64,000 nt of DNA from Chlorogloeopsis sp038404745 (GCF_038404745.2 NZ_JAYKTT020000045.1:1-64000); one strand, 5' to 3'. Positions 44,166-52,663 are shown, numbered from the stretch's first letter. The notes: generated by a model from the sequence alone, not told the origin. Translations and numbers: made by a program.

Positions 44166-44969
44166 ATGGAATTGTTGACAATCCTCGTATCTGGTTTGCT
44201 GGGTTTAATAGTTCCTGTGGGGCTGGTAATTGACAGCACTGCTGAAAATGTCATCCGTTCACAATTAGCTAAAGCAGAACAACTGCAAGTGCGAGTTGAT
44301 AATGCTCCTACTCATCAATTGCTACAAGGTAAAGTAGAAAGTGTACGAATTGCAGGACGTTCTTTGCAATTAAAACAACAGAATATTAACATTGCTGTTT
44401 TAGAATTGGAAACTGATGAAATTGAATTAGATCCAAGTAGTTTTAGGCAAAAACTACCTAAAATCAAACAACCTTTACAGGCTGGTGTGCGTTTGGTATT
44501 AAATCAAGAAGACATCAACAAACTTTTACAGTCGCCGGAATTTCTCAGCGGACTACGGAAGTTTAATATAGGAGGTTCTTCAGAATCTGAATCATCTTCA
44601 GTCTACAATTTTATCAATCCCAGGGTAGAAATTTTAGCTAATAATCGTCTGATTTTCCAAGTAGAATTACAGGAGGAAAAGCAGGAAGAAAAGCTAGCTA
44701 TTAAGGTGGAATCAGGATTGAGTGTAGTAGCTGGGAGCCAGTTTCAGCTAATTAACCCAGTTGTGTTAGTTGATGGAGAGGAATTTCCACCTCAATTTTT
44801 GAATAATGTGGTTAATAACATTAATCAAAGATTGGATCTACGTAACTTGGAAGGTGACGGGCTCCAAGTACGGATTCTAAAATTAGATATGAAGCCAAAA
44901 AAATTAGAGATTGCGGCGTTTTTAAGGATTGAGCCATCTTCTAAGTTCTTGGAAACTCGCCGTTCGTGA
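44166..44969 (+). CDS. DUF2993 (LmeA-like) lipid-binding protein
   Basis: A 267-residue protein of the DUF2993 family, whose studied actinobacterial members (LmeA) bind phospholipids. An N-terminal hydrophobic segment (LLTILVSGLLGLIVPVGLVI) is an anchor or signal, followed by the beta-rich domain (AEQLQVRVDNAPTHQLLQGK, SVRIAGRSLQLKQ and VDGEEFPPQFLNNVVNNINQ). It lies 162 bp after proS and abuts the GerMN-domain gene, so the two may form an operon. Its role in cyanobacteria is unknown. Confidence 0.8.
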   Translation: MELLTILVSGLLGLIVPVGLVIDSTAENVIRSQLAKAEQLQVRVDNAPTHQLLQGKVESVRIAGRSLQLKQQNINIAVLELETDEIELDPSSFRQKLPKIKQPLQAGVRLVLNQEDINKLLQSPEFLSGLRKFNIGGSSESESSSVYNFINPRVEILANNRLIFQVELQEEKQEEKLAIKVESGLSVVAGSQFQLINPVVLVDGEEFPPQFLNNVVNNINQRLDLRNLEGDGLQVRILKLDMKPKKLEIAAFLRIEPSSKFLETRRS

Positions 44970-45035
44970 GTGCCGTCGTTAGCTAGACTTCTCCTCTATA
45001 AATACTATATAAGAGCCTTAAGGAAGGTTGTTAAT

Positions 45036-45638
45036 ATGAATCAACAACAAGGATCTAACCGTATTTCCTCAGGTTTAATAGCTGCTATTTCAGCGACGAT
45101 TGTGGCAGTAGGAGGAGGTGTAGCTTGGTTCGTCTCGTCTAATAATCCATCGACAGTACCATCTCAACAGCAACCAAATACGCCAACTCAATCTCTAGTC
45201 GGAAACGAAAAAACAGCTCAAATCTATTGGCTGCAAGATACTGGTGCGAGTTTTAAATTGGTTCCTCAGCAAATTCAAGTAGCAGCAAATCGCAACCAGC
45301 CTGATCGCTTTTTAGAAGCAACTTTTCAACGCTTGCTGGAAGGAACTGCACAGGGAAATAATTCCACTACTATACCACCAGGAACCAAATTGCTAGGTGT
45401 GGATGTAGAAAACGATAGTGTTCGCGTCAATTTATCTGAAGAATTTAGCAAAGGGGGTGGCAGCGCCTCTATGATGGGTCGCATCGGGCAAGTTGTTTAC
45501 ACCGCTACGAGTTTGAATCCCAATGCCAAGGTTTACATTGATGTCAATGGCAGACAGTTGGATGTTTTAGGTGGTGAAGGTGTGGAGTTAGAACAGCCAC
45601 TTACCCGTGAAAGTTTCGATCAAGATTATCAGCTTTAG
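45036..45638 (+). CDS. GerMN-domain (spore/lipoprotein-type) protein
   Basis: About 200 residues from the ATG at 45036, with AAGGAAGG just before it; a GTG at 44970 is in frame but poorer. An N-terminal membrane segment (GLIAAISATIVAVGGGVAWF) is followed by a low-complexity linker and the GerMN domain at about 55-200 (LEATFQRLLEGTAQGNNST, GTKLLGVDVENDSVRVNLSE, GQVVYTATSLNPNAKVYIDV and NGRQLDVLGGEG). The domain is widespread in envelope proteins; its ligand is not known. It follows the DUF2993 gene. Confidence 0.85.
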   Translation: MNQQQGSNRISSGLIAAISATIVAVGGGVAWFVSSNNPSTVPSQQQPNTPTQSLVGNEKTAQIYWLQDTGASFKLVPQQIQVAANRNQPDRFLEATFQRLLEGTAQGNNSTTIPPGTKLLGVDVENDSVRVNLSEEFSKGGGSASMMGRIGQVVYTATSLNPNAKVYIDVNGRQLDVLGGEGVELEQPLTRESFDQDYQL

Positions 45639-45660
45639 TCATTAGTCATTAGTCATTAGT
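45636..45660. repeat. TAGTCAT heptamer tandem repeat
   Basis: Three and a half units of TAGTCAT, overlapping the stop codon of the GerMN gene. It is a short tandemly repeated repetitive sequence of the kind common in Nostoc-type genomes. Confidence 0.7.
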
Positions 45661-45689
45661 ATAAGAACTAAGGACAAATGACTACCAAC

Positions 45690-46037
45690 TTAGGGCTTGC
45701 CATTTAAGACACGAAAATTACGGGCTTGTTGTTCTAACCGGGTGGCAAGGCGATCGCAAACTCGATTGCACAATTCAAAAATCATTTCATCTTCCACCCG
45801 ATAGTAGGCACAGGTTCCCTCACTGCGGCGGCTGAGAATTCCCGCTTGCCACATTACCTTCAGGTGTTTTGATACATTTGCCTGAGACGTTTGGGTTGCC
45901 TCTACCAATTCTTGTACGCATTTTTCTTCATCCCGCAATAAATGTAACAACCGCAGGCGCATTGGCTCACTCAACAAGCCGAAATATTCAGCCACTTGTT
46001 GTACAACTTCTGTTGGTACAGGCAACGTTTGTTTCAT
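45690..46037 (-). CDS. ArsR/SmtB-family regulator
   Basis: A 115-residue winged-helix repressor. The recognition helix region is LVEATQTSQANVSKHLKVMW and the wing AGILSRRSEGTCAYYRVED. Cysteines occur in EKCVQELV, EGTCAYY and ELCNRVCDR, so metal or thiol sensing is possible, but the SmtB metal-box (ELCVCDL) is absent. Members of this class respond to metals, arsenite or redox signals; which one cannot be told. No obvious target lies beside it: accB is 68 bp upstream of its start on the same strand. Confidence 0.88.
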   Translation of the reverse strand: MKQTLPVPTEVVQQVAEYFGLLSEPMRLRLLHLLRDEEKCVQELVEATQTSQANVSKHLKVMWQAGILSRRSEGTCAYYRVEDEMIFELCNRVCDRLATRLEQQARNFRVLNGKP

Positions 46038-46105
46038 CAGGATTGTCCCGGAACAAATGAACAGAAAAATTTTAACAATCGGATATTCCTTATATAGATT
46101 AATAC

Positions 46106-46624
46106 TTAATCTGGATTAATTCGCATTAGAGCCTGACCATATTCTACAGGTTCGCCATTTTGAACGAGAATTTCAATAATTTGCCCAGATACTTCGGCTT
46201 CGATTTCATTCATCAGCTTCATAGCTTCAATGATGCACACTGTTTGTCCGCTACGGATGCGATCACCTACTTCTACGAACGGCGCTTCACCAGGTGCAGA
46301 GGCACGGTAAAAAGTTCCCACCATCGGAGAAGTGACTTCTAGATATTTTTTTTGCTCAATTGGTGATGGGGTAGCTGACGGCGGTGTGCTTGTGCTGGTA
46401 GGTGGTTCGTAGGTACGACTTACTTCTGCGGTTGGAGGCGCTGTTGTTGGAGGTACGATTGGCGAAACAGACGACAATCCTGTGCTAACTCCAACACCTG
46501 TAGTGGCAATCGCAGCCTTACGTACTGTGATTTCAAAATCGTCGCTTTTGAGCGTTACTTCTGTAATATCAGTTTGTGCAATAGTCGTCAATAACTGACG
46601 AATTTCATTAAAGTCTAATGGCAC
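46106..46624 (-). CDS. accB: Acetyl-CoA carboxylase biotin carboxyl carrier protein
   Basis: A 172-residue BCCP. The C-terminal biotinyl domain has EAMKLMNEI with Lys136 as the biotin site. An N-terminal domain (DFNEIRQLLTTIAQTDITEV) and a long Pro/Thr/Ser-rich linker come before it, which suits the swinging-arm role. It carries the carboxyl group between biotin carboxylase and carboxyltransferase in fatty-acid synthesis. The start is GTG at 46624. It lies downstream of efp on the same strand, the normal cyanobacterial arrangement. Confidence 0.95.
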   Translation of the reverse strand: MPLDFNEIRQLLTTIAQTDITEVTLKSDDFEITVRKAAIATTGVGVSTGLSSVSPIVPPTTAPPTAEVSRTYEPPTSTSTPPSATPSPIEQKKYLEVTSPMVGTFYRASAPGEAPFVEVGDRIRSGQTVCIIEAMKLMNEIEAEVSGQIIEILVQNGEPVEYGQALMRINPD

Positions 46625-46759
46625 AGCTTGTATAACCTCATAATTACAATACAGGTAGTAGATAAAATTATGGGCAGTGTTTAATATATTACACAGGGCA
46701 GGGAGTTAAATCCCCGTTAGTGATGGAAATCAGGATTTCCATCTTGTTTGAGTTAAAAC

Positions 46760-47317
46760 TTATTCCCTGCCCAAGTATGAATCGTTACGAGTATCAATGC
46801 GAATCCGTTCTCCCTGGGTGATAAACAGAGGAACCATCACAATAGCACCAGTTTCTAGGGTTGCAGGTTTACTGCCTCCTGTTGCAGTATCGCCTTTTAC
46901 ACCAGGATCTGTCTGCACTACTTCTAATACCACAGAGTTAGGCAGTTCTACTTCTAGTACTTGCTCACCCCAACGAACGACGTTAGCTTCCATACCTTCT
47001 TTAAGATATTTAACGCGATCGCCAATCTGGGCTGCACTCAATCTACCTTCTTCGTAGGTTTCCATATCCATAAAGACGTATTCATCACCCTCTTTATAGG
47101 TATGCTGCATCGTGCTTTTTTCTAGAGTAGCTTGCGGTACAGTTTCCCCGGCTCGGAACGTTCTTTCTACTACGCTCCCACTCTGAACATTTTTCAATTT
47201 TGTCCGCACAAACGCGGAACCTTTGCCTGGCTTGACGTGGAGGAATTCCACTACCCGCCATACAGATCCGTCTAAAACAATTGAGACACCAGGTCGAAAG
47301 TCGTTACTGGAGATCAT
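46760..47317 (-). CDS. efp: Elongation factor P
   Basis: A 185-residue EF-P that relieves ribosome stalling at proline runs. Residues 28-37 (VKPGKGSAFV) contain Lys32 at the position modified in other bacteria. The C-terminal OB domains end in TQGERIRIDTRNDSYLGRE. It is upstream of accB on the same strand, 135 bp apart. A protein needed for polyproline translation is of interest here because several genes in the window carry repeat-encoded proline stretches (proS, TonB receptor, pilT). Confidence 0.96.
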   Translation of the reverse strand: MISSNDFRPGVSIVLDGSVWRVVEFLHVKPGKGSAFVRTKLKNVQSGSVVERTFRAGETVPQATLEKSTMQHTYKEGDEYVFMDMETYEEGRLSAAQIGDRVKYLKEGMEANVVRWGEQVLEVELPNSVVLEVVQTDPGVKGDTATGGSKPATLETGAIVMVPLFITQGERIRIDTRNDSYLGRE

Positions 47318-47608
47318 GAAGCTTTAAAACTTTGGAAGACAATCGGCATTTATTGTACCCCTCAACAGGAGAAATTAATCATTAGTCATGATTTATTAGC
47401 CATTAATACTTAAAAGTTTTGGAGATGTGTTATAAAGTTCACGCTTCCTAAATTTGCGATCGGGCTTTTACTAACTTTCTGCGATCACAAGCTGAATCCG
47501 AAAAGTTTCCATACCTCATCTGAAAATAAGAACTAGAGGCTAATGGTTAGGGAATAATTGCCACTCTGAAAAAAGCTATAGATTTTTGGATATAAGAGTG
47601 CTAAATCA

Positions 47609-47698
47609 CTAACTACGAGTAAAAAAAACAGCAGCAATGATAATTAAGCCTAAAAGTACCAAGGGAACCCACAGATTAGGGAGATCTTCAAAACTCAT
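47609..47698 (-). CDS. Possible 29-residue membrane peptide
   Basis: The minus strand reads MSFEDLPNLWVPLVLLGLII and IAAVFFTRS and then TAG. It is a short polar head and one membrane helix, the design of small cyanobacterial membrane subunits. I do not recognise it as any known photosystem or cytochrome b6f subunit, and there is no convincing ribosome site, so it is a weak call. Confidence 0.3.
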   Translation of the reverse strand: MSFEDLPNLWVPLVLLGLIIIAAVFFTRS

Positions 47699-47719
47699 AA
47701 GCAAAAATGAGGGATTAGG

Positions 47720-48056
47720 AAAGCTTGGAGAGCAGGAACTAGTGCGGTGGTGAACCAGCACTGCAAACAGAAGTCGGGGTGGCTACTTACCCCACGGAAA
47801 GTCCAACTACGTCTGTTTAGGTGTCTACTGCCGTTAGCGTAAGTCCTGCGGGCATGGCTGCGCTTACCGCGTAAGCGTGTTGCTTTGCGACTGACGGAAC
47901 TTCAAAGAGGGTAGTACGAGCGCATATGACTGGTGTAGACGCACAGACGCAGAGCGGCATACTCATTGGTAGCAGATCGGCGAAAGTAAGGGTTCCTGGC
48001 ATAAAGGAGCGTAAGCGGTTTAAGTGCGTTATGGTTACTGGTGTCAACTAGCATGA
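47720..48056. repeat. GC-rich block of nested hairpins
   Basis: Distinctly richer in GC than its surroundings. Hairpins include AGTGCGGTGGTGAACCAGCACT, GGGGTGGCTACTTACCCC and GCGCTTACCGCGTAAGCG. Strings like GCGTAAGTCCTGCGGGCATG and CTTACCGCGTAAGCG are typical of dispersed cyanobacterial repeats, so most of it is probably an assembly of such repeats. A stable RNA cannot be excluded. Confidence 0.45.
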
Positions 48057-48124
48057 GTAGACAAGGGGAATCGTGATTCGCGATCTTTATCTCCGTGTCC
48101 CCCAGTCTTCTTTCCTGCTGCCTT

Positions 48125-48529
48125 TTACTTAATTGATCCGTTATCTTTCAAGTAATCTATCGCTGCTTCTAATTTTGAGGAATATCTCTCGGCAAACCTT
48201 TCAAACCAGAGTCCTTCTGGCGAGAATGGATCTAATTTTGTTAGCCAATCTTGAGCAAATTCCTTCAAAGCTTGCAGTTGCTTTGCTTTGATTTGTTCTT
48301 GCTGAATTCTTTGCTGTTCTAGCTGTTGCTGTCGTCTCAAGTCTTCAGCTTGAGTGCGTTCCTGAAAATCAGCTTTTACTTCTGCTAACAGGTTATCTAT
48401 CAACGATGCTGATTTTAGAGGAGATGGGATAGAGGGTGTAGCTTGAGTTGGTTGTGACTGTTTTTGTTCGTTTTTACCTGCTTGATATTCAGTTTTCAGT
48501 TCGGCTAACAACTTATCAATAGAATCCAT
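48125..48529 (-). CDS. Coiled-coil protein, Slr1339-like (salt-stress) family
   Basis: A 134-residue soluble protein. Two similar short helices (MDSIDKLLAELKTEYQAGKN and SLIDNLLAEVKADFQERTQA) flank a Ser/Pro/Gln linker, then a glutamine-rich coiled coil (RRQQQLEQQRIQQEQIKAKQ) and a conserved end (LDPFSPEGLWFERFAERYSS). The start MDSIDKLLAELK resembles the cyanobacterial salt-stress protein Slr1339 family; this assignment is from memory and moderate. It lies downstream of two tandem VWA-domain genes on the same strand and may be part of that cluster. Confidence 0.6.
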   Translation of the reverse strand: MDSIDKLLAELKTEYQAGKNEQKQSQPTQATPSIPSPLKSASLIDNLLAEVKADFQERTQAEDLRRQQQLEQQRIQQEQIKAKQLQALKEFAQDWLTKLDPFSPEGLWFERFAERYSSKLEAAIDYLKDNGSIK

Positions 48530-48634
48530 GTTAAATCCTCATATTTATTATGAATTCAATATTCCTCCCCAATTTGGTCAAGTGATAGTGACAATTGAAG
48601 TTCAAATTTTATTTGAAATTATTGAGGAGAAGAG

Positions 48635-49240
48635 TTAATCATTAATTGCGTTGAGCAATACTTCTGATAAACTCATATCTTCCATATCTTCCATCGTCAA
48701 GGTGTCACAGATATCGAATTTTGCACCAGCACTTTGCAGTTCATCATCCAATACTTTCAAAAAGCGAGTAGCTTGTTGATCTGTACCAACTTGAATAAAA
48801 GAAATGGCTAGCTCTTCATCACGCTCCATACGCCGAGAAGCTTCAATTATCACTTTCATGACTGCTTTACGATCATCTGGCTCACCATCAGTAACCACTA
48901 ATATCGTTTCACCATTTGGCTTGGTCTGACCAGCAGCTTTACGTTCAAAATAGTTATCAGTCGCATGTTTTAATACTCCAGCCAAATCTGTGCTACCAGC
49001 AGGATCATTTTCTTGAAAAATTTGTGAAACTTTGCTTGATGTCACATTTTCATAGCGCTTAAATCTACCAGAGAAAACGTACACAGTAATACCATCTGGA
49101 TCTAATTGCTCACATTTACTTGCCAGTGCAAAAGTTGATTCTTGAGATGTTAGCCATCTGGTTCTACCACCTTTTTGATCTGGTGTTGCCATGCTGCCAC
49201 TTTTATCGATAATTAGCGTATAATCACGATTTTCCAGCAT
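48635..49240 (-). CDS. VWA-domain protein, second of a tandem pair
   Basis: About 201 residues from the ATG at 49240, behind GGAGA; a TTG five codons earlier is in frame. The whole protein is a von Willebrand A domain. The metal-ion site is complete: DKSGS near residue 12, the Thr of GSTDLAG, and the Asp of VVTDGEPDD. It is closely similar along its full length to the next VWA protein, so the two arose by tandem duplication. Single-domain VWA proteins of this kind often act with chaperone ATPases or phosphatases; none is visible here. Confidence 0.85.
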   Translation of the reverse strand: MLENRDYTLIIDKSGSMATPDQKGGRTRWLTSQESTFALASKCEQLDPDGITVYVFSGRFKRYENVTSSKVSQIFQENDPAGSTDLAGVLKHATDNYFERKAAGQTKPNGETILVVTDGEPDDRKAVMKVIIEASRRMERDEELAISFIQVGTDQQATRFLKVLDDELQSAGAKFDICDTLTMEDMEDMSLSEVLLNAIND

Positions 49241-49316
49241 TTGTAATTTCTCCAATCAAGAGTCAAGAGTCAATAGACAAAACCTTTGAAATTTGAACTA
49301 AATTAATTGGACTAAA

Positions 49317-49922
49317 TTAATCAGTGACCGCATTCATTAATATTTCTGAGAGGCTCATCTCTTCCATATCATCAAGGGTTACGGTATCGCAGATATCAAA
49401 TTTTGCACCAACATTTTGCATTTGGTCATCTAAAGCTTTGAGAAACTTAGTTGCTTGAGAATCAGAACCTACTTGAATAAGTGAAATTCCCAATTCTTCA
49501 TCACGTTCCATTTTTTGAGTTGCATTGATGATGACCTCAAATACTGCCTTGCGATCATCAGGTTCACCATCGGTAATTACTAAAATTGTTTCTCCATTTG
49601 GCTTAGTTTTACCGGCTGCTTTACGTTGGAAGTAATTATTAGTAGCATCTTGCAGTACACCTGCTAAATTTGTTGTGCCAGCAGGATCATTTTCGCGAAA
49701 TATTTGTTCTACTTTGGCTGAAGTAACATCATCGTAGCGTTTGAATCTACCAGAAAACACGTAAACAGTAATACCATCTGGGTCAAATTGTTCACATTTT
49801 CTTGCCAGGGCAAGAGTAGACTCCTGAGCAATCTCCCATCTACTTTTACCACCCACTTGGTCGGGAGTGGACATACTACCGCTTTTATCAATGATTAGAG
49901 TGTAGTCGCGATCGCTCATCAT
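49317..49922 (-). CDS. VWA-domain protein, first of a tandem pair
   Basis: A 201-residue VWA domain protein, start at 49922 with AGAGGAAATT before it (a second ATG follows directly). Metal-site motifs DKSGS, the Thr of GTTNLAG and ITDGEPDD are all present, so it can bind a divalent ion and a partner. It matches the downstream copy in nearly every segment (CEQFDPDGITVYVFSGRFKR, GAKFDICDTVTLDDMEEMSL). The pair sits 76 bp apart on one strand, upstream of the Slr1339-like gene. Function unknown. Confidence 0.87.
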   Translation of the reverse strand: MMSDRDYTLIIDKSGSMSTPDQVGGKSRWEIAQESTLALARKCEQFDPDGITVYVFSGRFKRYDDVTSAKVEQIFRENDPAGTTNLAGVLQDATNNYFQRKAAGKTKPNGETILVITDGEPDDRKAVFEVIINATQKMERDEELGISLIQVGSDSQATKFLKALDDQMQNVGAKFDICDTVTLDDMEEMSLSEILMNAVTD

Positions 49923-50136
49923 AATTTCCTCTAATTTTTACCCTGTGGTTCTAGTCTAACTGTTGGTCAATACTAAGACAGCTGCCTAAAAGGGTTTGTA
50001 ATAATGATTTAGCTAGCTAAGTACAAATTACTTTTTCCATACAAGCAAAATTTTTACCAGGCAAGAACTCAGTTGACACAAAAGATACTGACTGTACCTT
50101 TGATATGCCGAGTTCTCTTCAACCCTTCTTGAAGCT

Positions 50137-51039
50137 TCACTTTTCCTTGTTTCCTCCATCCAGAGGATTGGCATAAAAACCCAAGTGATTAGCAACTGGA
50201 CGCTCGCGCATAGGTAATTTAGTGTGTATTGGAGCATTTAACACTTTTGCTCCCTGCCTGGTTGCCATCACTAGCGTAGTCGAACCACCGCCATCTAGGT
50301 TGAGTGCTGTATATGCACCTAGATCCATAACAATATCAGTCAATTCGCTTATCTTTACTCCTTCACTGTAAAGGGGCTGTTTGCCATCAACAGTAATTAG
50401 CCAGAGTTTTTTACCTTCTTTATCTATAGCTACAGCCATACGCGGATAGGGTTTATCATTGGAGTCTTGGAGAAACTCGACTTTCGGCTTACCGCGCTCA
50501 ATCAAAATTTTACTACCTGCAATAGCTTGGATTGTATCCACGGGACACTTACCACTATCGAAAATTTGGGCGCGGTTGCTTTGAGAAAAACACAAAACTC
50601 GCCAGCCACCCTCTGTTTTGGAATAGCGATATCCATTAGAGATAACTTCACCCAGAGGATGGGAAGGATCACCACTGCGAGGATAGTAATGCCAAGGAGT
50701 TTTTTCCTCAAAATGATGGAAGTAGCTACCATTAACTGCCAATTGGAGTTTAAATTCACGCAAAAATTCTGAAGTTGTGCTGGCGCTAGTTTCTCTATCA
50801 CTGCCAGGTGGCATTCCGGGAGTAACCAAAGGTTTCACTCCTGGTACAGTTAAGTCAACACTGACAATATGGATAATTCTGGGACGTGGTGTAAAACGGG
50901 CATAGCGCTTATAGACAATGCCACGAAACAATACTTGCTCCTTCTCAGTCTGGGGTGGGCGTAAGAAGTGCAATGAACTATATAGTATCAATGGTAACAA
51001 TAGTAGGCTCGTACCAGCACTTAACAAATATTGTTTCAT
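50137..51039 (-). CDS. Phosphodiester glycosidase family protein (NAGPA/DUF2233)
   Basis: A 300-residue protein with an N-terminal signal segment (YLLSAGTSLLLLPLILYSSL) and the phosphodiester-glycosidase fold named after the lysosomal uncovering enzyme. Family strings: LQLAVNGSYFHHFEE, MAVAIDKEGKKLWLITVDGK, SELTDIVMDLGAYTALNLDGGGSTTLV (split here by its length) and ERPVANHLGFYA. The DGGGSTTLV motif contains the usual active-site Asp. It likely hydrolyses a sugar phosphodiester in the cell envelope; the substrate is unknown. Confidence 0.88.
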   Translation of the reverse strand: MKQYLLSAGTSLLLLPLILYSSLHFLRPPQTEKEQVLFRGIVYKRYARFTPRPRIIHIVSVDLTVPGVKPLVTPGMPPGSDRETSASTTSEFLREFKLQLAVNGSYFHHFEEKTPWHYYPRSGDPSHPLGEVISNGYRYSKTEGGWRVLCFSQSNRAQIFDSGKCPVDTIQAIAGSKILIERGKPKVEFLQDSNDKPYPRMAVAIDKEGKKLWLITVDGKQPLYSEGVKISELTDIVMDLGAYTALNLDGGGSTTLVMATRQGAKVLNAPIHTKLPMRERPVANHLGFYANPLDGGNKEK

Positions 51040-51236
51040 GGGTTGCAGGATATGGGGTGTTTATTGACTTGGTTCATCACATTTTCCCCATTGTCTGGAT
51101 TGCAGATTGATACGGATTACTAGATTACACGGATGAGAAAATAGGGTAGATAGTGAAGTAAATGAGTTATTGATGAGATTCTTTCTCTGCTGTGCAAGTT
51201 TTTTGGTGTTATTTTTTAACCTGTATCATCAGTGTT

Positions 51237-51626
51237 CTACATTACAAGCCTTTTGAAAGTTAGGCTTTTGCTACCAAAGTTTATCAGTAATCCAACTTCT
51301 AATCTATAGGCTTTTAAATAGTTGAGGGCTTGGGCTAAGTGGACATCTTCTAGTTGAATGACAGCTTTTAGTTCTACAAGAATTTTGTTTTCAACTACAA
51401 AGTCAGCTCTACGTGTACTGTTAGGTTTGGGTAAGTTTTTATAGTAAATATGTTGTTTTATTTCGCGGGCAAATTCTAGTTTTGCTTGACGCATCTCGTA
51501 GGCTAAGGCACGTTGGTAGATGACTTCTTGGAAGCCGTTACCTAAAAATTTATGGACTTCAAAGGAAGCCCCGATAACTTTTTGGGTGATTTCGGCATAT
51601 TTTAGGCTATTAATTGTCTTTATCAC
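51237..51626 (-). CDS. GxxExxY protein
   Basis: A 129-residue protein of the GxxExxY family, a small nuclease-like (PD-(D/E)XK) group common in cyanobacteria and plants' symbionts, function unknown. The naming motif is GFQEVIY near residue 33, followed by RADFVVENKILVELKA and the RLEVGLLINFGS string with the C-terminal KSLTFKRL. It is flanked by a palindromic repeat (51625-51705) of ATCCGTG type, typical neighbours for this family. Confidence 0.85.
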   Translation of the reverse strand: MIKTINSLKYAEITQKVIGASFEVHKFLGNGFQEVIYQRALAYEMRQAKLEFAREIKQHIYYKNLPKPNSTRRADFVVENKILVELKAVIQLEDVHLAQALNYLKAYRLEVGLLINFGSKSLTFKRLVM

Positions 51627-51705
51627 TGATTTTCACGGATTATTAAAATGATACAGATTTTACATCCGTGTCATCCTTAAATCCGTCTCATCCGTGATCC
51701 AGATT
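51625..51705. repeat. Imperfect palindrome (ATCCGTG/CACGGAT type)
   Basis: The left part ATCACTGATTTTCACGGAT and the right part ATCCGTCTCATCCGTGAT are roughly complementary around a core with ACATCCGTGTCATCC. It overlaps the first codons of the GxxExxY gene and resembles the repeats at 13340 in style but not in sequence. Confidence 0.45.
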
Positions 51706-51797
51706 TTGGTGTTGATTTATGGCTTTGTATTTATCGCCCTTTTATTCTAGAGCTGATATTTCTGCGTCCATGTCACTAAGAACTAGCTTGATCGATC

Positions 51798-52634
51798 ATG
51801 AAAAATCAAAGTCCCCTCAATTTTGCTCATCAAAATTTGCGAAATCGTTCGTTTCGGGGACAAAACCTGATTGGTGCAGATTTTAGCGGTTCAGATATTC
51901 GAGGTTGTGATTTTAGTTATGCCTTATTGCAAGGAGCTAATTTCAAACAAGTTAAGGCTGGTCAAACTTTTGGGCATTTAATTTTTATAGCATCTGTTGC
52001 AGTGGTTGTGGCGATCGCAACATTTCACGCTGTTAGCCAACTGATTTTTAGTGCTGTTGGTGTTACTCCAGACGAACCAGCTTGGATTTATGCTCTGGCT
52101 TTGTTCTGGAGTTTAAATTTGGCAGGAGTGAGTTCGGCAATTAGAGGCATGACTCACAACAGATATATCATCAAGTGCATTGCTACAGCAGTTTCGGGGG
52201 CGACATCAGCAGCATTACTGGCTTTATTTTATTTGCACGGAAATGCTGCAACGCTGAAGAATCCAAAAAGTGCGGTTATGACGTTGGTTTTTGTTGCGAT
52301 AGTAATGGCTATTGTGGGTTTTTACTCTACTAAAGGATTAGTAGCTGTTGGCATTGGAGTTGCAGGTGCAGTAGCGGCATACGGATTTACTTTTTTAGTT
52401 GTGGGGGTAGCGAGCGCTTACCTTAGCACTCAAAACTTTGTTTGGGGATTGCTTTGGAGTGTTATGGCTTTAGGAGCGATCGCGCTGTTAATAATTTCCC
52501 TAAAGCAGTCTTTTAAAGATATGACAAGCTCTTTTGCGACATCTTTTCGCGGTGCTGACTTGACAAATGCTAATTTTGAAGGTGCCAAACTTGAGAATAC
52601 AGATTTTTCTGGTGCAGGAAGCCGACACCCTTAA
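51798..52634 (+). CDS. Pentapeptide-repeat membrane protein, C-terminus cut by a repeat
   Basis: A 278-residue protein. Pentapeptide repeats begin at about residue 8 (LNFAHQNLRNRSFRGQNLIG, ADFSGSDIRGCDFSYALLQG), then about six membrane helices fill residues 55-245, and pentapeptide repeats resume at the end (FRGADLTNANFEGAKLENTD). The last residues (GAGSRHP) are written by a dispersed repeat (GCCGACACCCTTAAGG...), so the natural C-terminal repeat stack is probably truncated. Function unknown. Confidence 0.8.
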   Translation: MKNQSPLNFAHQNLRNRSFRGQNLIGADFSGSDIRGCDFSYALLQGANFKQVKAGQTFGHLIFIASVAVVVAIATFHAVSQLIFSAVGVTPDEPAWIYALALFWSLNLAGVSSAIRGMTHNRYIIKCIATAVSGATSAALLALFYLHGNAATLKNPKSAVMTLVFVAIVMAIVGFYSTKGLVAVGIGVAGAVAAYGFTFLVVGVASAYLSTQNFVWGLLWSVMALGAIALLIISLKQSFKDMTSSFATSFRGADLTNANFEGAKLENTDFSGAGSRHP

Positions 52635-52663
52635 GGATGTCGCTACACGTACAAAGCCTGTGG
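52619..52663 (+). repeat. CCGACACC...TGTCGCTACAC repeat, at a gene end
   Basis: AGCCGACACCCTTAAGGATG then TCGCTACACGTACAAAGCCTG. Relatives with the same GACACC/GGTG hairpin and CTACAC tail are at 24562, 61663 and 61887. This copy supplies the last three codons and stop of the pentapeptide gene. Confidence 0.55.

Larger units (their letters stand above)
47318..48124. other. Gap: small ORF and GC-rich repeat block
   Basis: Between efp and the Slr1339-like gene. It holds a possible 29-codon membrane-peptide gene (47609-47698, minus) and a GC-rich, hairpin-rich block (47720-48056). An open frame at 47817-48047 on the minus strand is a by-product of the GC-rich repeats. Confidence 0.45.

Noticed and set aside
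47817..48047. 76-codon minus-strand frame in the GC-rich block
   Set aside because: Its codons fall on dispersed repeats with no family match.
47720..48056. RNase P RNA, tmRNA or group I/II intron
   Set aside because: The expected conserved cores (such as the RNase P GAGGAAAGTC element, a tmRNA tRNA-like end, or an intron domain V) are not found.
50028..50237. 69-codon minus-strand frame after the glycosidase
   Set aside because: It overlaps the end of the well-supported glycosidase gene in another frame.
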